This document shows positions 18,499-28,984 of a DNA stretch of 64,000 bases, piece by piece. Numbering within the stretch: the first letter of the stretch is position 1; every line of letters starts with the position of its first letter. The DNA is from Bacteroidales bacterium (GTDB lineage Bacteria > Bacteroidota > Bacteroidia > Bacteroidales > NBLH01): positions 25,328-89,327 of the forward strand of contig JAFGWC010000074.1 of NCBI GenBank assembly GCA_016937695.1, written 5' to 3'. The notes below the pieces were generated by a model. The model had not been told where the DNA came from. It saw only the letters and a program-made list of their open reading frames with translations, and made no database searches. Both the position numbers and the translations under genes were made by a program.

Positions 18499-19041
18499 CT
18501 ATTCTTTTTCTTCAGTTTCATTTGCATCAAGTTCTTCAGATTTAGTTTCTTCTACTATATCTTTTACTTCTTCAACTTTTCCTTTCTTTGTTTCAACCAC
18601 TTTTGAAGTTTCCGCAACTTTTTTACCTCGCCTAGAGCGTCTTGAAGTTTTCGATTTATCTTCTTTAGCTGCTAACATGTTTTCGTTAAAGTCAACTAAT
18701 TCAATATAACACATATCAGCATTATCACCAAGTCTGTTTCCGGTTTTCAAAATCCGTGTGTATCCGCCTGGTCTTGTTCCTACTTTTACAGCAACTTCTC
18801 GAAAAAGTTCAGTAACCGCAAACTTATCTTTCAAATAACTAAAAACCATTCGTCTTGAATGAGTTGAATCATCTTTTGATTTAGTTATTAAAGGTTCAAC
18901 ATACATTCTTAAAGCTTTAGCTTTAGCTACAGTAGTCTGAATTCTTTTATGAAGTATTAGCGATGATGCCATATTTGACAACATTGCTTTTCTGTGTGCA
19001 GTTTTTCTACCTAAATGATTGAATTTCTTTCTATGTCTCAT
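18499..19041 (-). CDS. rplQ: 50S ribosomal protein L17 with charged C-terminal extension
   Basis: Binds 23S rRNA near the peptide exit tunnel. Residues 1-118 are a standard L17 ([31 protein letters not shown] stretch [19 protein letters not shown]). The remaining 60 residues are a Lys- and Glu-rich tail ([19 protein letters not shown]), absent from the 120-127 residue form of E. coli but common in Bacteroidota. It is the last gene of the cluster, five bases after rpoA. Confidence 0.97.
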   Translation of the reverse strand: MRHRKKFNHLGRKTAHRKAMLSNMASSLILHKRIQTTVAKAKALRMYVEPLITKSKDDSTHSRRMVFSYLKDKFAVTELFREVAVKVGTRPGGYTRILKTGNRLGDNADMCYIELVDFNENMLAAKEDKSKTSRRSRRGKKVAETSKVVETKKGKVEEVKDIVEETKSEELDANETEEKE

Positions 19042-19046
19042 CCTGA

Positions 19047-20039
19047 TTATTCCTTGTCTAATTTATACTTTGATATATCCATTCCGAAATTCAGACTCAT
19101 TGTTACAAGTAAATCATCTAATTCTGTTAAAGATTTCTTTCCAAAGTTTCTAAATTTCAATAAGTCATTTTTGTTATATACAACTAAATCGCCTAACGTA
19201 TCAACATCGGCAGCTTTTAAACAATTTAATGCTCTAACAGACAAGTCCATATCAACAAGTCTTGTTTTTAACATTTGGCGCATATGTAATACTTCTTCGT
19301 CAAATTCTTCATTTTCATAATTCTCTTCAGAATCTAATGTTATTTTCTCATCTGAGAACAACATAAAATGATGAATAAGTATTTTTGCGGCTTCTTTTAA
19401 AGCTTCTTTAGGATGAATAGATCCATCACTGCTAATTTCAAAAATAAGTTTTTCATAGTCAGTTTTTTGCTCAACTCTATAATTTTCAATAGAAAATTTA
19501 ACATTTTTTATTGGTGTAAAAATAGAATCTATAGCAATAACACCTAATTCAACATCACTCTTTTTGTTTTCTTCTGCTGGAACATATCCTCTACCTTTAT
19601 TTATCGACAGTGTTATTTGTAATTTCACATCCGGTTCCATCCTACAAATTACTTGTTCCGGATTTAAAATTTCAAAGTTTGTCATAAATCGACCTATATC
19701 CTCTGCTTTAAATACTTCTTGGCCTGATATAGTTATAGAAACCACTTCTTCATCTTCATTTTCGATTTTTTGCTTAAATCGAATTTGTTTAAGATTAAGT
19801 ATTATTTCAGTAACGTCCTCCATTACTCCAGTAATTGCAGAAAATTCGTGATTAACGCCCTCTATTTTTAGAGAAGTTATAGCAAAACCTTCTAATGAAG
19901 ATAACAATATCCTCCTTAGTGCATTTCCTATAGTAATACCGTAACCAGGCTCTAACGGACGAAATTCAAATATTCCTTTGAAATCATCAGATTCAAGCAT
20001 GATAACCTTGTCGGGTTTTTGAAAAGCTAAAATCGCCAT
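19047..20039 (-). CDS. rpoA: RNA polymerase alpha subunit
   Basis: The alpha dimer is the scaffold for beta and beta-prime assembly. The 330-residue product has the N-terminal assembly domain ([28 protein letters not shown] at about 25-50) and a C-terminal domain at about 255-320 ([34 protein letters not shown]) of the helix-hairpin-helix kind that contacts upstream DNA and activators. An acidic linker ([13 protein letters not shown]) joins them. It lies between rpsD and rplQ, the usual alpha-operon position, so polymerase and ribosome synthesis are linked. Confidence 0.98.
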   Translation of the reverse strand: MAILAFQKPDKVIMLESDDFKGIFEFRPLEPGYGITIGNALRRILLSSLEGFAITSLKIEGVNHEFSAITGVMEDVTEIILNLKQIRFKQKIENEDEEVVSITISGQEVFKAEDIGRFMTNFEILNPEQVICRMEPDVKLQITLSINKGRGYVPAEENKKSDVELGVIAIDSIFTPIKNVKFSIENYRVEQKTDYEKLIFEISSDGSIHPKEALKEAAKILIHHFMLFSDEKITLDSEENYENEEFDEEVLHMRQMLKTRLVDMDLSVRALNCLKAADVDTLGDLVVYNKNDLLKFRNFGKKSLTELDDLLVTMSLNFGMDISKYKLDKE

Positions 20040-20055
20040 AAGTTATCTTTTATTT

Positions 20056-20658
20056 TTATTTAGAGTATAATTCAACTATTAGTTGTTCTTTAATATTCTC
20101 AGGTATTTCTGATCTCTCAGGAATATTCATAAATTTCCCTGATTTAAGAGAAGAATCCCATTCTAACCAAGCATAATTAGCTCGGCTTGTTAATGAGTTT
20201 GTAATACTTTCCAATGATTTTGATTTTTCTCTTACACTGATAATATCACCTGCTTTCAATGTATAAGAAGGTATATTAACATTACTTCCATTAACAGAAA
20301 TGTGTCTATGAGATACCAATTGTCTCGCACCATCCCTCGAAGGGGCTAATCCTAATCTGTAAACAACATTGTCCAATCGGCTTTCTAATAATTGAAGCAG
20401 TACTTCACCAGTAATACCTTTACTACTTGATGCTTTCTTAAATAAATTTGAGAATTGCTTTTCTAAAACACCATAAGTATATTTAACTTTTTGTTTCTCT
20501 TTTAATTGTAATGCATATTCAGAAAGTTTTCTTCTTCTTCTTCCATTACCATGCATCCCTGGCAAATAATTTTTTTTCTCTAAATACTTATCTGCTCCAT
20601 ATATTGCTTCGCCAAATTTTCTAGCAATTTTTGTTTTTGGTCCTCTATATCTTGCCAT
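20056..20658 (-). CDS. rpsD: 30S ribosomal protein S4, zinc-free form
   Basis: Primary 16S rRNA binder that nucleates the 30S body and shapes the decoding site. The 200-residue product starts [21 protein letters not shown] and carries the S4 RNA-binding domain at about 90-155 ([28 protein letters not shown]). The N-terminal region has no Cys cluster, so this is the zinc-independent version. In E. coli S4 represses the alpha operon; no matching leader structure was recognised here. Confidence 0.98.
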   Translation of the reverse strand: MARYRGPKTKIARKFGEAIYGADKYLEKKNYLPGMHGNGRRRRKLSEYALQLKEKQKVKYTYGVLEKQFSNLFKKASSSKGITGEVLLQLLESRLDNVVYRLGLAPSRDGARQLVSHRHISVNGSNVNIPSYTLKAGDIISVREKSKSLESITNSLTSRANYAWLEWDSSLKSGKFMNIPERSEIPENIKEQLIVELYSK

Positions 20659-20682
20659 CAGGTTCTATTTCGATTATTTAAA

Positions 20683-21072
20683 TTAAACTCTTCTTCTCTT
20701 AGGAGGTCTGCAACCATTATGTGGCAATGGTGTAACATCCATTATTTCTGTAACGGTTATACCTGAACCACTTATTGATCTAATAGCTGATTCTCTACCG
20801 TTTCCTGGCCCTTTTACATACACTTTAACTTTTCTTAAGCCAAGATCATATGCAACTTTCGAACAGTCCTGTGCAGCAACTTGTGCAGCATATGGAGTAT
20901 TCTTCTTTGAACCCCTAAAGCCTTTTTTCCCAGCTGACGACCACGATATTACTTGCCCTTGTTTATTTGTTAAAGTAATTATGATATTGTTAAAAGATGA
21001 ATGAATATGCGCTTGGCCTATTGCTTCAACCTTAACAACTCTTTTTTTAGAAACTCTAATTTTCTTTGCCAT
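20683..21072 (-). CDS. rpsK: 30S ribosomal protein S11
   Basis: Sits on the 30S platform near the E-site mRNA path. The 129-residue length is standard. The product has the core pattern [37 protein letters not shown] and the C-terminal signature [21 protein letters not shown], ending in the conserved basic [12 protein letters not shown]. It lies ten bases after rpsM and 24 before rpsD. Confidence 0.98.
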   Translation of the reverse strand: MAKKIRVSKKRVVKVEAIGQAHIHSSFNNIIITLTNKQGQVISWSSAGKKGFRGSKKNTPYAAQVAAQDCSKVAYDLGLRKVKVYVKGPGNGRESAIRSISGSGITVTEIMDVTPLPHNGCRPPKRRRV

Positions 21073-21081
21073 AATTAAATA

Positions 21082-21459
21082 TTATTTAGTCGCTTTTTTC
21101 TTATTAGCAATTGTTTTACGTTTACCTTTTCGGGTTCTAGCATTGTTTTTGGTATGTTGTCCTCTTGTAGGCAAACCTACTCTATGTCTAATTCCGCGGT
21201 AACTACCAATATCCATTAGTCGCTTAATATTCATTTGGATTTCAGATCTCAGTTCACCTTCAACCTTCATTTCATCATTTATTATGCTTCTGATATTAGC
21301 TTTTTGATCATCAGACCAATCTTTTACTTTGAGATTAACATCAATTTCAGCTTTTTGTAAAACTTTTACTGCTAAACTTCTGCCTATTCCAAATATATAG
21401 GTCAAAGCAATTTCTCCTCGTTTATTATCAGGAATATCAACTCCTACTATTCTAGCCAT
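21082..21459 (-). CDS. rpsM: 30S ribosomal protein S13
   Basis: Head protein of the 30S subunit that bridges to the 50S subunit and touches the P-site tRNA through its C-terminal tail. The 125-residue product starts [21 protein letters not shown], has the helix-two-turn-helix region ([19 protein letters not shown]) and ends in a basic tail [18 protein letters not shown]. It follows rpmJ closely. Confidence 0.98.
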   Translation of the reverse strand: MARIVGVDIPDNKRGEIALTYIFGIGRSLAVKVLQKAEIDVNLKVKDWSDDQKANIRSIINDEMKVEGELRSEIQMNIKRLMDIGSYRGIRHRVGLPTRGQHTKNNARTRKGKRKTIANKKKATK

Positions 21460-21485
21460 ATATTTTTAAATTTAATAATTAGAAA

Positions 21486-21602
21486 TTATCCTTGACGTTG
21501 TTTATACTTTGGATTTTTCTTATTAATAATGTAAATTCTTCCTTTGCGTTTTACAATTTTGCAATCGGCAGTACGCTTTTTTACTGATGTTCTTACTTTC
21601 AT
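21486..21602 (-). CDS. rpmJ: 50S ribosomal protein L36, zinc ligands mostly lost
   Basis: A 38-residue protein between infA and rpsM, the usual place. It reads [20 protein letters not shown] and ends NPKYKQRQG. The zinc-binding form has three Cys and one His. Here only Cys14 remains; Cys11, Cys27 and His33 are replaced by Thr, Asn and Tyr, so it should fold without zinc. L36 stabilises 23S rRNA near the GTPase-associated region. Confidence 0.95.
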   Translation of the reverse strand: MKVRTSVKKRTADCKIVKRKGRIYIINKKNPKYKQRQG

Positions 21603-21610
21603 AACTTAAA

Positions 21611-21829
21611 TTATTTATATCTAAATGTTATTCTCCCTTTTGTTAAATCATAAGGCGACATTTCTACTTTTACCTTATCTCCTGGAAGAATTTTTATATA
21701 ATGCATCCTCATTTTACCGGAAATATGTGCTGTAATAACATGTCCATTTTCAAGTTCTACTCTAAACATCGCATTTGACAATGCTTCTTTTATTACTCCA
21801 TCTTGTTCAATTGACGCTTGTTTAGCCAT
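21611..21829 (-). CDS. infA: Translation initiation factor IF-1
   Basis: Binds the A-site of the 30S subunit during initiation together with IF-2 and IF-3. The 72-residue product is a single OB fold starting [20 protein letters not shown] and containing [27 protein letters not shown] in its core, ending KGRITFRYK. Length and sequence are standard. Its place between map and rpmJ is usual for this phylum. Confidence 0.98.
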   Translation of the reverse strand: MAKQASIEQDGVIKEALSNAMFRVELENGHVITAHISGKMRMHYIKILPGDKVKVEMSPYDLTKGRITFRYK

Positions 21830-21837
21830 AAAATAAT

Positions 21838-22617
21838 TTATTTTTCATTTAACACGTCTTCAACATACTTAAAAGAAGATAAAATATCTGCTCCTTTTTC
21901 ACCAATAGCAATTGTATGCTCAAAATGTGCTGATGGTAATCCATCTTTTGTTTTTATAGTCCAACCATCATTTTCCTGATAAATATCTCTCTTTCCAATA
22001 TTTATCATTGGTTCTATAGCTATTACTAAACCCTTTTTCAATATTACACCTCTACCTCTTTTACCGTAATTTGGAACTTCGGGATCTTCATGCAAATTCC
22101 TTCCAACTCCATGTCCTACCATTTCTCTTACTACAGTAAACCCATTTGTTTCAGCATGTTGTTGAACAGCATAACTTATATCACCTAATCTATTTCCGAT
22201 TATTGCTTTTTCAATTCCTTTGTATAATGATTCTTTTGTTACCTGTAAAAGTTTTACTATTTTTTCATCAACTTCTCCAACAGTATAAGTATATGCAGAA
22301 TCACCATAATAACCATTCATAAAAACGCCACAGTCTACAGAAACAATATCTCCATCTTTTAACACTATTTTTTCAGATGGTATTCCATGAACAACTGCAT
22401 CGTTTATTGATATACATAAAGTATTTGGAAATCCGTTATATCCAAGAAAACCAGGTTTACCACCATTATCTCGTATAAAACTTTCAGCAATTGCATCTAA
22501 TTTAGAAGTTGAAACGCCCGGTTTAATTAATTTTGCCATTTCTCCGTGTGTTCTTCCAACAAGCATATTGCTAAGTCTTAATAACTCAATTTCCTCATCT
22601 GTTTTATAATATATCAT
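21838..22617 (-). CDS. map: Type I methionine aminopeptidase
   Basis: Removes the initiator methionine from new proteins. The 259-residue product shows the five metal ligands of the pita-bread fold: Asp in [17 protein letters not shown] (two Asp), His in [20 protein letters not shown], Glu in [10 protein letters not shown] and Glu in HFEHTIAI. There is no N-terminal zinc-finger extension. It is co-transcribed eight bases before infA and 21 bases after secY, so protein export, N-terminal trimming and initiation share one message. Confidence 0.97.
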   Translation of the reverse strand: MIYYKTDEEIELLRLSNMLVGRTHGEMAKLIKPGVSTSKLDAIAESFIRDNGGKPGFLGYNGFPNTLCISINDAVVHGIPSEKIVLKDGDIVSVDCGVFMNGYYGDSAYTYTVGEVDEKIVKLLQVTKESLYKGIEKAIIGNRLGDISYAVQQHAETNGFTVVREMVGHGVGRNLHEDPEVPNYGKRGRGVILKKGLVIAIEPMINIGKRDIYQENDGWTIKTKDGLPSAHFEHTIAIGEKGADILSSFKYVEDVLNEK

Positions 22618-22638
22618 TATACAAAGAACTTATATATA

Positions 22639-23979
22639 TTATATAGAAGAAACAGCACTTCCTGTTCTTCCTTTTATTCTTCCAGTTTTCATTAATCCAT
22701 CATAATGTCGCATTAATAAATGACTTTCAATTTGTTGTAATGTATCAAGAACAACTCCTACTAAAATCAATAATGACGTGCCACCAAAAAATTGTGCAAA
22801 TTGATTATTTACACCCGCAATCATAGCAAATGCTGGCATTATTGCAACCAATGCTAAAAATAGAGAACCTGGTAATGTTATCCTTGACATTACAGCGTCA
22901 AGATAGTCAACGGTTTTCTTTCCTGGTTTTACACCCGGAATAAATCCACCATTCTTTTTCATATCATCTGCCATTTGTGTTGGATTTATTGTTATTGCAG
23001 TATAAAAGTATGTAAATAAAACTACTAATAATCCAAAAGTCAAATTATACCAAAATCCTGTCATGTCCGAGAATGCAGAAGCAATACCTGTTGTTGTTTC
23101 AGTATTAAAACTAGATAACATTAATGGAATAAACATTAATGCTTGAGCAAAAATAATTGGCATTACACCTGCAGCATTAATTTTTAATGGAATATATTGT
23201 CTAACTCCTCCATATTGTTTATTACCTACAATTCTTTTTGCATATTGAACTGGTATTCTTCTGGTTCCCTGAACAAGAAGAATTGTTGCAGCAAAAACAA
23301 AAAACAAAAATATAATTTCAATCAAAAATGCAACTAGTCCACCACCTTGTTCTTCAATCCTTGAAATAAATTCAGCGAATAAAGAAAAAGGCAATCTAGC
23401 GATAATACCAATCATAATAAGCAATGATATACCATTTCCAATTCCCTTATCTGTAATTTTTTCACCTAACCACATAACGAACATAGTTCCAGCGATTAAT
23501 ATTACAACAGAAGATATCCAGAATAAAGATCCTTCCATTACAAATGCAGATGCTGGTATTTGAGCTTTTAAATTTGCTAAATAACCAGGAGCTTGTCCTG
23601 CTGTAATAAGGACAGTTAAATATCTAGTGATTTGATTGATTTTCTTTCTTCCGCTCTCACCCTCACGCTGTAATCTTTGGAAATAAGGTATTGCCATTCC
23701 AAGTAGCTGAATAATAATTGATGCTGAGATATATGGCATAATCCCTAATGCAAAAATGGAGGCATTTGCAAATGCTCCACCTGAGAACATATTTAACAAG
23801 CCTAAAATTCCTTCTGAAGTTTGAGCTTTTAAATTTGCCAATTGCATTGGATCAACACCGGGCAAAACAATATGAGCACCTAAACGATAAATTAGAACAA
23901 AGCCAATGGTTGTAAAAATTCTGTTTCTAAGATCCTCAATCTTGTAAATATTCTTTAATGTTTCTATTAGTCCTTTCAT
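22639..23979 (-). CDS. secY: Protein translocase channel subunit SecY
   Basis: Forms the membrane channel for Sec-dependent export and membrane insertion. The 446-residue product has about ten transmembrane helices, the N-terminal signature GAHIVLPGVDP and the plug region LGLLNMFSGGAFANASIFALGIMPYI-like sequence after helix 1, then PYISASIIIQLLGMAIP. The cytoplasmic C4/C5 loops carry FVQGTRRIPVQYAKRIVG-like and KKNGGFIPGVKPGKKT stretches that bind SecA or ribosomes. It follows rplO by four bases. It would move most of the secreted proteins encoded in this window. Confidence 0.98.
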   Translation of the reverse strand: MKGLIETLKNIYKIEDLRNRIFTTIGFVLIYRLGAHIVLPGVDPMQLANLKAQTSEGILGLLNMFSGGAFANASIFALGIMPYISASIIIQLLGMAIPYFQRLQREGESGRKKINQITRYLTVLITAGQAPGYLANLKAQIPASAFVMEGSLFWISSVVILIAGTMFVMWLGEKITDKGIGNGISLLIMIGIIARLPFSLFAEFISRIEEQGGGLVAFLIEIIFLFFVFAATILLVQGTRRIPVQYAKRIVGNKQYGGVRQYIPLKINAAGVMPIIFAQALMFIPLMLSSFNTETTTGIASAFSDMTGFWYNLTFGLLVVLFTYFYTAITINPTQMADDMKKNGGFIPGVKPGKKTVDYLDAVMSRITLPGSLFLALVAIMPAFAMIAGVNNQFAQFFGGTSLLILVGVVLDTLQQIESHLLMRHYDGLMKTGRIKGRTGSAVSSI

Positions 23980-23983
23980 TAAA

Positions 23984-24430
23984 CTATAATTTTACTGCGG
24001 TTCCTTTTGCTGCTTCTATAGCAGTTATAGCTGATTTAGAAAAAGCATTAGCTTTAATTTCTAATTTTTTTGTAAGCGTCCCATTACCTAATATCTTTAT
24101 AAGATCTTTTTTCTTAGCTAATCCTGCATTTACAAAAACCTCATTATCTAAAATATCAAGACCTTTCTTTTCAGCTAAACTTTGAATATCATCAAGATTA
24201 ATTACCTTATAAGATATTCTATTTATATTTCTAAAGCCAAATTTAGGAACTCTTCTCTGCAACGGCATTTGGCCTCCTTCAAATCCAATTTTCTTAGAAT
24301 AACCTGAACGTGATTTTTGTCCTTTATGTCCTCTTGTAGATGTTCCACCTTTACCTGAACCTTCTCCTCGTCCTATTCTTTTACGACTTTTTGTTGAACC
24401 TTGTGCTGGTTTTAAATTGCTTAAATCCAT
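23984..24430 (-). CDS. rplO: 50S ribosomal protein L15
   Basis: Late-assembly 23S rRNA binder. The 148-residue product begins [20 protein letters not shown] with the Gly- and Arg-rich extension [19 protein letters not shown] that threads into rRNA, followed by [18 protein letters not shown]. The C-terminal domain ([18 protein letters not shown]) is standard. It lies between rpmD and secY as in most bacteria. Confidence 0.98.
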   Translation of the reverse strand: MDLSNLKPAQGSTKSRKRIGRGEGSGKGGTSTRGHKGQKSRSGYSKKIGFEGGQMPLQRRVPKFGFRNINRISYKVINLDDIQSLAEKKGLDILDNEVFVNAGLAKKKDLIKILGNGTLTKKLEIKANAFSKSAITAIEAAKGTAVKL

Positions 24431-24451
24431 TGTATTATCCTTATTTTTATA

Positions 24452-24628
24452 TTATTCTTCTACAATAACTAAATGCTTTACTTTTCTAATCATTCCAAGT
24501 ATTTGTGGAGTAGCTTCATGCTCAACTACAGCATTAATTCTTTTCAAACCTAATGCTTCTAAAGTTAATTTTTGCCTTTGGGTGCTACCAATCTTACTTT
24601 TTACTTGTTTTACTTTAACTTTTGCCAT
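24452..24628 (-). CDS. rpmD: 50S ribosomal protein L30
   Basis: A 58-residue protein between rpsE and rplO that starts MAKVKVKQVKSKIGSTQRQK and continues LTLEALGLKRINAVVEHEAT, the L30 pattern (QVKSxIGxxxxQKxTLxALGLxRxxxxV), ending HLVIVEE. L30 is small and missing from some phyla, so its presence here is informative. The ATG at 24628 is 11 bases after the rpsE stop. Confidence 0.96.
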   Translation of the reverse strand: MAKVKVKQVKSKIGSTQRQKLTLEALGLKRINAVVEHEATPQILGMIRKVKHLVIVEE

Positions 24629-24639
24629 TTTACAATTTG

Positions 24640-25155
24640 TTATCCGTTAAAAACTTTTTCCATCGAAATACCACGATGTTGTGCTACAGTGTATGCGTCA
24701 CGTAGTTGCAATAATGCTTCTAGTGTAGCTTTCACTAAATTATGTGGATTTGATGAACCTTTAGATTTTGCTAAAACGTCTGTAACGCCAACACTTTCTA
24801 AAACTGCTCTCATCGCACCTCCGGCTTTTACACCAGTTCCATGAGAAGCGGGTTTAATTAAAACTCTAGCACCACTAAATTTAGCTGTTTGCTCATGAGG
24901 AATAGTACCATTAAAAACAGGCACTTTAACTAAATTCTTTTTAGCGTCTTCTACGCCTTTTGCAATTGCAGTTGTAACCTCACTAGCTTTACCTAAACCA
25001 TAACCAACTATTCCATTTTCATCACCAACAACAACTATTGCAGAGAAACTAAATGTTCTACCACCTTTAGTTACTTTAGTTACTCTATTGATAGCAACTA
25101 ATCTGTCTTTTAATTCTAAATCGCTGGTTCTAACTTTTCTTATACTTGTTGACAT
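24640..25155 (-). CDS. rpsE: 30S ribosomal protein S5
   Basis: Sits at the mRNA entry and helps decoding fidelity. The 171-residue product has the N-terminal S5 double-stranded-RNA-binding domain ([22 protein letters not shown], then [19 protein letters not shown]) and the C-terminal domain ([21 protein letters not shown] and [20 protein letters not shown]). It lies six bases after rplR. Confidence 0.98.
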   Translation of the reverse strand: MSTSIRKVRTSDLELKDRLVAINRVTKVTKGGRTFSFSAIVVVGDENGIVGYGLGKASEVTTAIAKGVEDAKKNLVKVPVFNGTIPHEQTAKFSGARVLIKPASHGTGVKAGGAMRAVLESVGVTDVLAKSKGSSNPHNLVKATLEALLQLRDAYTVAQHRGISMEKVFNG

Positions 25156-25161
25156 AATTTT

Positions 25162-25521
25162 TTATAATTTTAGCCCGTTTTCTCTAGCTGCATCAGCCAA
25201 AGTTTTAACTCTTCCGTGGTATAAATATCCATTTCTATCAAAAACTACTTCTTTAATGCCTGCCTGAATTGCTTTTTCGGCAATCAATTTTCCAACTATA
25301 GAAGCCTGTTCTTTTTTAGTAATTTCTTTCTTTTCAGAAATATCTTTACTTAATGAAGAAGCAGATACAAATGTTACACCATCAATATCGTCAATAATTT
25401 GAACAAAAATATTCTTATTACTACGATATACAGACATTCTAGGCTTTTCCTTTGTTCCTAAAATATTTTTTCTGATTCTTCTTTTTATTTTTAATCTATT
25501 TGCTTGCTTTGTTAAAGCCAT
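25162..25521 (-). CDS. rplR: 50S ribosomal protein L18
   Basis: Carries 5S rRNA into the central protuberance together with L5 and L25. The 119-residue product has a basic N-terminal tail ([19 protein letters not shown]), then [18 protein letters not shown], and ends [15 protein letters not shown], all typical of L18. It lies 18 bases after rplF. Confidence 0.98.
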   Translation of the reverse strand: MALTKQANRLKIKRRIRKNILGTKEKPRMSVYRSNKNIFVQIIDDIDGVTFVSASSLSKDISEKKEITKKEQASIVGKLIAEKAIQAGIKEVVFDRNGYLYHGRVKTLADAARENGLKL

Positions 25522-25539
25522 AATGCATAGTTTTACAAA

Positions 25540-26094
25540 TTACATACCTGCTGCTTTACCAGCTTTTCTTCGAAGTTGTTCCCCAACAAATTTAATACCT
25601 TTCCCTTTATAAGGCTCTGGTTTTCTAAATGAACGAATTTTTGCCGCTACTTGTCCAATTAATTGTTTATCATAACTTTTTAAAGTAATAATTGGATTAG
25701 CTCGTCTGTCTGTAACGGCTTCTGCTTTAATTTCGGGTGGTAATTCCAAATAAATAGCATGCGAATAACCTACTGCTAATTCTAATAATTGGCCTGTAAC
25801 AGTTGCTCTATAACCTACTCCAACAATTTCTTGTTTTATTTCGTAACCTTTAGACACACCAATAACCATATTATTAATTAATGAACGGTATAATCCATGT
25901 ATAGATTTATGCCTTTTTTGTTCTGTAGGTCTTTTAACTATCAATTCGTTTTCGTTGATTTCTAAGATAATATCAGGATCAACTTTTTGAGATAACTCTC
26001 CCAAAGGACCTTTAACTTCCACTAAATTATCCTTAGTTATGTTAACCTTAACTCCTTGCGGAATTTCAATCGGTAATTTTCCTATTCGTGACAT
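25540..26094 (-). CDS. rplF: 50S ribosomal protein L6
   Basis: Binds 23S rRNA near the sarcin-ricin loop, where elongation factors dock. The 184-residue product has two repeated L6 domains: MSRIGKLPIEIPQGVKVNI... with VEVKGPLGELSQ-like sequence, and the second with GVGYRATVTGQLLELAVGYSH. It ends with the L6 signature region PEPYKGKGIKFVGEQLRRKAGK. Position after rpsH is standard. Confidence 0.98.
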   Translation of the reverse strand: MSRIGKLPIEIPQGVKVNITKDNLVEVKGPLGELSQKVDPDIILEINENELIVKRPTEQKRHKSIHGLYRSLINNMVIGVSKGYEIKQEIVGVGYRATVTGQLLELAVGYSHAIYLELPPEIKAEAVTDRRANPIITLKSYDKQLIGQVAAKIRSFRKPEPYKGKGIKFVGEQLRRKAGKAAGM

Positions 26095-26107
26095 TCCTTC
26101 TTATTTA

Positions 26108-26503
26108 TTAATAAACATAACATAATACCTCACCACCTACTTCAAGCCTTTTAGCTTCTTTCTCAGTGATAACACCTTGAGATGTAGATAATATTGCTAT
26201 TCCTAATCCATTTAAAACTCTTGGCAATTCGTCTTTGCCAGAATACTTCCTTAATCCCGGCTTGCTAATTCTAGTCAAATTTTTAATTGCCGGTACTTTT
26301 GTTTTTGGATGATATTTTAATGCTATCTTAATAACTCCTTGAACTTTATCATCAACAAATTTGTAGCTTAAAATATATCCTTTATTGTGTAATATCTTTG
26401 TAATCTCTTTTTTTAAATTAGATGCAGGTATTTCAACTATTTTATGTTTAGCTGCAACTGCATTTCTAATTCGAGTAAGATAATCTGCTATAGGATCTGT
26501 CAT
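26108..26503 (-). CDS. rpsH: 30S ribosomal protein S8
   Basis: Primary 16S rRNA binder in the central domain, and in E. coli the repressor of the spc operon. The 131-residue product begins [20 protein letters not shown], and the C-terminal signature is [21 protein letters not shown] followed by GGEVLCYVY. It sits between rpsN and rplF. No S8-type autoregulatory hairpin was recognised near rplX-rplE. Confidence 0.98.
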   Translation of the reverse strand: MTDPIADYLTRIRNAVAAKHKIVEIPASNLKKEITKILHNKGYILSYKFVDDKVQGVIKIALKYHPKTKVPAIKNLTRISKPGLRKYSGKDELPRVLNGLGIAILSTSQGVITEKEAKRLEVGGEVLCYVY

Positions 26504-26521
26504 TTTTTTAAAATTTATTTT

Positions 26522-26791
26522 TTACCAACTCGCTTTTTTAACACCTGGGATTAAACCATATGAAGCCATTTCTCTAAATGTAATTCTACTTACTCCAAAT
26601 TGTCTTATATATCCTTTTGGACGTCCTGTTAATTTACATCTGTTATGTAACCTAACAGGTGATGAATTCTTAGGTAGTTTTTGTAGTCCTACATAGTCGC
26701 CTTCCGCTTTAAGTTTGGCACGTTTTTCAGCATATCTGTCAACTAATTTTTGTCGTTTTACTTCACGAGCTTTCATTGATTCTTTAGCCAT
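26522..26791 (-). CDS. rpsN: 30S ribosomal protein S14, zinc-free long form
   Basis: Needed for late 30S head assembly. At 89 residues and without the CxxC...CxxC zinc ligands of the short 61-residue form, this is the zinc-independent type. The C-terminal signature reads [20 protein letters not shown] followed by [14 protein letters not shown]. Only one base separates its start codon from the rplE stop codon (26793), so translation of the two is likely coupled. Confidence 0.98.
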   Translation of the reverse strand: MAKESMKAREVKRQKLVDRYAEKRAKLKAEGDYVGLQKLPKNSSPVRLHNRCKLTGRPKGYIRQFGVSRITFREMASYGLIPGVKKASW

Positions 26792-26792
26792 A

Positions 26793-27350
26793 CTAATTCT
26801 TATTTATATTTTTAAACGGTAATCCAAATTCTTTTAATAAAGCATATCCTTCTTCGTCTGTTTTGGCTGAAGTTACAAAAGTAATATTCATTCCTAAAAT
26901 TTTGTTAACTTTATCAATAATTATTTCAGGAAATATAATTTGCTCTTGTATTCCTAATGTATAATTACCTTTCCCATCAAATTTATAAGATATACCATTA
27001 AAGTCTCTTACTCTAGGTATTGAAACCGCTATTAATCTTTCAAGGAATTCATACATACGTTCTCTTCTTAAAGTTACTTTTACGCCGATAGGCATTTTCT
27101 TACGTAACTTAAAATTTGAAATGTCCTTTTTAGATAAGGTAGCAACTGCTTTCTGACCTGCGATTTCAGTTATTTCTTGAATAGCGATATCTAAAAGCTT
27201 CTTATCTGTAACTGCTTCTCCAACTCCTTGATTAATAACAATTTTCTCCAAGTTTGGAATTTGCATTACACTTTTATACCCAAATTCTCTCATTAAATTT
27301 GGCATAATTTCATCTTTATATTTTCTTTTCAGATTAGGCGTGTAGTCCAT
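26793..27350 (-). CDS. rplE: 50S ribosomal protein L5
   Basis: Binds 5S rRNA and contacts the P-site tRNA and S13. The 185-residue product begins [20 protein letters not shown], has the signature region [21 protein letters not shown] and continues [25 protein letters not shown] sequence typical of L5. Its start codon shares one base with the rplX stop. Confidence 0.98.
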   Translation of the reverse strand: MDYTPNLKRKYKDEIMPNLMREFGYKSVMQIPNLEKIVINQGVGEAVTDKKLLDIAIQEITEIAGQKAVATLSKKDISNFKLRKKMPIGVKVTLRRERMYEFLERLIAVSIPRVRDFNGISYKFDGKGNYTLGIQEQIIFPEIIIDKVNKILGMNITFVTSAKTDEEGYALLKEFGLPFKNINKN

Positions 27351-27673
27351 TACTTAATCTCCTCTTTTGATTTTTTTGAATATCGCACTAATTTACTATT
27401 TTCATTTTTTCTTCTTCCAATTCTTGTTGGTTCTCCAGTTGTTGGGTCAATAACCATTAAGTTTGAAATATGAATAGGTGCTTCTTTCTTTACAATCCCA
27501 CCTTCAGTATGTTCCGCATTTGGTTTTGTGTGTTTAGAAACAATATTAACACCTTCAACGATAGCTTTATTGGTTTTTCTTATTACTTCTAATACTCTGC
27601 CGCGTTTTTTTTTATCTTCACCGGCATTCACATAAACCATATCACCTTTTTTAATATGTAATTTCTTTTGCAT
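27350..27673 (-). CDS. rplX: 50S ribosomal protein L24
   Basis: Early assembly initiator of the 50S subunit. The 107-residue product contains a KOW motif at about 8-35 ([26 protein letters not shown]) and the L24 continuation [20 protein letters not shown]. It overlaps rplE by one base, indicating coupled translation. Confidence 0.98.
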   Translation of the reverse strand: MQKKLHIKKGDMVYVNAGEDKKKRGRVLEVIRKTNKAIVEGVNIVSKHTKPNAEHTEGGIVKKEAPIHISNLMVIDPTTGEPTRIGRRKNENSKLVRYSKKSKEEIK

Positions 27674-27690
27674 AAGTTTATTTTTTCAGA

Positions 27691-28056
27691 TTAAAGAACT
27701 TCAGGTGCAAGAGAAATTATTTTCATATAAGAGCTTCTTAATTCTCTAGCAACCGGACCAAAAATCCTTGTTCCTCTCATTTCACCTGCACTATTTAAAA
27801 GGACTACAGCATTGTCATCGAACCTGATATAAGAGCCATCAGCTCTTCTAACTTCTTTCTTTGTTCGAACAACCACACCAGTAGAAACTGCACCTTTCTT
27901 TATATCACCTGAAGGAATAGCACTTTTAACGGTAACTATAACTTTATCGCCAAGTGATGCATAACGTTTTTTTGTTCCTCCAAGAACTCTAATTACTAAT
28001 ACTTCTTTAGCGCCGCTGTTATCAGCTACACTCATTCTCGATTCCTGCTGTACCAT
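27691..28056 (-). CDS. rplN: 50S ribosomal protein L14
   Basis: Lies at the subunit interface next to L19. The 121-residue product is a five-strand barrel beginning [20 protein letters not shown], with [20 protein letters not shown] and the C-terminal [20 protein letters not shown], all conserved. It follows rpsQ by two bases. Confidence 0.98.
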   Translation of the reverse strand: MVQQESRMSVADNSGAKEVLVIRVLGGTKKRYASLGDKVIVTVKSAIPSGDIKKGAVSTGVVVRTKKEVRRADGSYIRFDDNAVVLLNSAGEMRGTRIFGPVARELRSSYMKIISLAPEVL

Positions 28057-28058
28057 AA

Positions 28059-28316
28059 TTATTTTGCTCTTTCAATTATTTCCACAAGTCTCCAGCTCTT
28101 GTTTTTACTTAAGTGTCTGGTTTCCATGATTTTTACAGTATCGCCTGGATTACAATCATTTTTTTCATCATGTGCCATAAATTTCTTAGACTTGTTAATG
28201 AATTTTCCATAAATTGGATGTTTCACTTTTCTTCTAACAATTACCAAAATGGACTTATCCATTTTATTACTGACAACCAAACCAATTCGCTCTTTTCTTA
28301 AATTTCTATTTATCAT
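28059..28316 (-). CDS. rpsQ: 30S ribosomal protein S17
   Basis: Primary 16S rRNA binder with an OB fold. The 85-residue product contains [20 protein letters not shown], then [20 protein letters not shown] and the family motif [20 protein letters not shown]. It lies between rpmC and rplN with very short gaps. Confidence 0.98.
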   Translation of the reverse strand: MINRNLRKERIGLVVSNKMDKSILVIVRRKVKHPIYGKFINKSKKFMAHDEKNDCNPGDTVKIMETRHLSKNKSWRLVEIIERAK

Positions 28317-28328
28317 ATCGATAGTTAT

Positions 28329-28532
28329 CTATTTCTTATTTTCAGATAATTCTCTACTTCTGAGTTCAGTTACTAATCTGGCAATATCTCTTTTTGTTTC
28401 ACCTAATTTATTAGGATTTTCTAAAGGCGATACAGCATGATTAAGTCTCATTCTTACAAGAAGAGCTTTTTGATCATCAATTTTTTCAACAAGCTCTTTT
28501 GTTGACAATTCTCTAATCTCCGAATTTTTCAT
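28329..28532 (-). CDS. rpmC: 50S ribosomal protein L29
   Basis: A 67-residue helical hairpin near the peptide exit tunnel that forms part of the docking site for trigger factor and SRP. It starts [20 protein letters not shown] and ends with the family motif KRDIARLVTELRSRELSENK. Its start shares one base with the rplP stop codon. Confidence 0.97.
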   Translation of the reverse strand: MKNSEIRELSTKELVEKIDDQKALLVRMRLNHAVSPLENPNKLGETKRDIARLVTELRSRELSENKK

Positions 28533-28966
28533 TATTCAACTTTTATTGTTTCATCATAATCATGTCTAACGACAAATTTAGTCGTGATAGGCAATTTCTG
28601 TGCAGCTAACCTAAGTGCTTCTTTAGCAATTTCATAAGGTACCCCTTCAGCTTCAAAAAGTATTCTGCCTGGTGTAACTCTTGCAACCCAAAGTTCAGGT
28701 GCTCCTTTACCTTTACCCATCCTTACTTCGGCAGGTTTTTTAGTTATCGGTTTATCCGGAAATATTCTAATCCAAATCTGACCTTCTCTTTTCATATATC
28801 TTGTAACTGCCTGACGAGCAGCTTCAATCTGTCTTCCTGTAATCCATGTAGTTTCTAAAGCTTTAATCCCAAAAGAACCGAATGCAAGACTATTACCTCT
28901 TTGGGCAATTCCCTTCATTTTTCCTTTTTGTTGCTTTCTAAATTTTGATTTTTTTGGTTGTAACAT
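28532..28966 (-). CDS. rplP: 50S ribosomal protein L16
   Basis: Helps shape the A-site side of the peptidyl transferase centre. The 144-residue product starts [20 protein letters not shown] and contains [20 protein letters not shown], then [20 protein letters not shown], the standard L16 motifs. It overlaps rpmC by one base and follows rpsC by 18 bases. Confidence 0.98.
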   Translation of the reverse strand: MLQPKKSKFRKQQKGKMKGIAQRGNSLAFGSFGIKALETTWITGRQIEAARQAVTRYMKREGQIWIRIFPDKPITKKPAEVRMGKGKGAPELWVARVTPGRILFEAEGVPYEIAKEALRLAAQKLPITTKFVVRHDYDETIKVE

Positions 28967-28984
28967 GATGTTCTAACTCCTATA

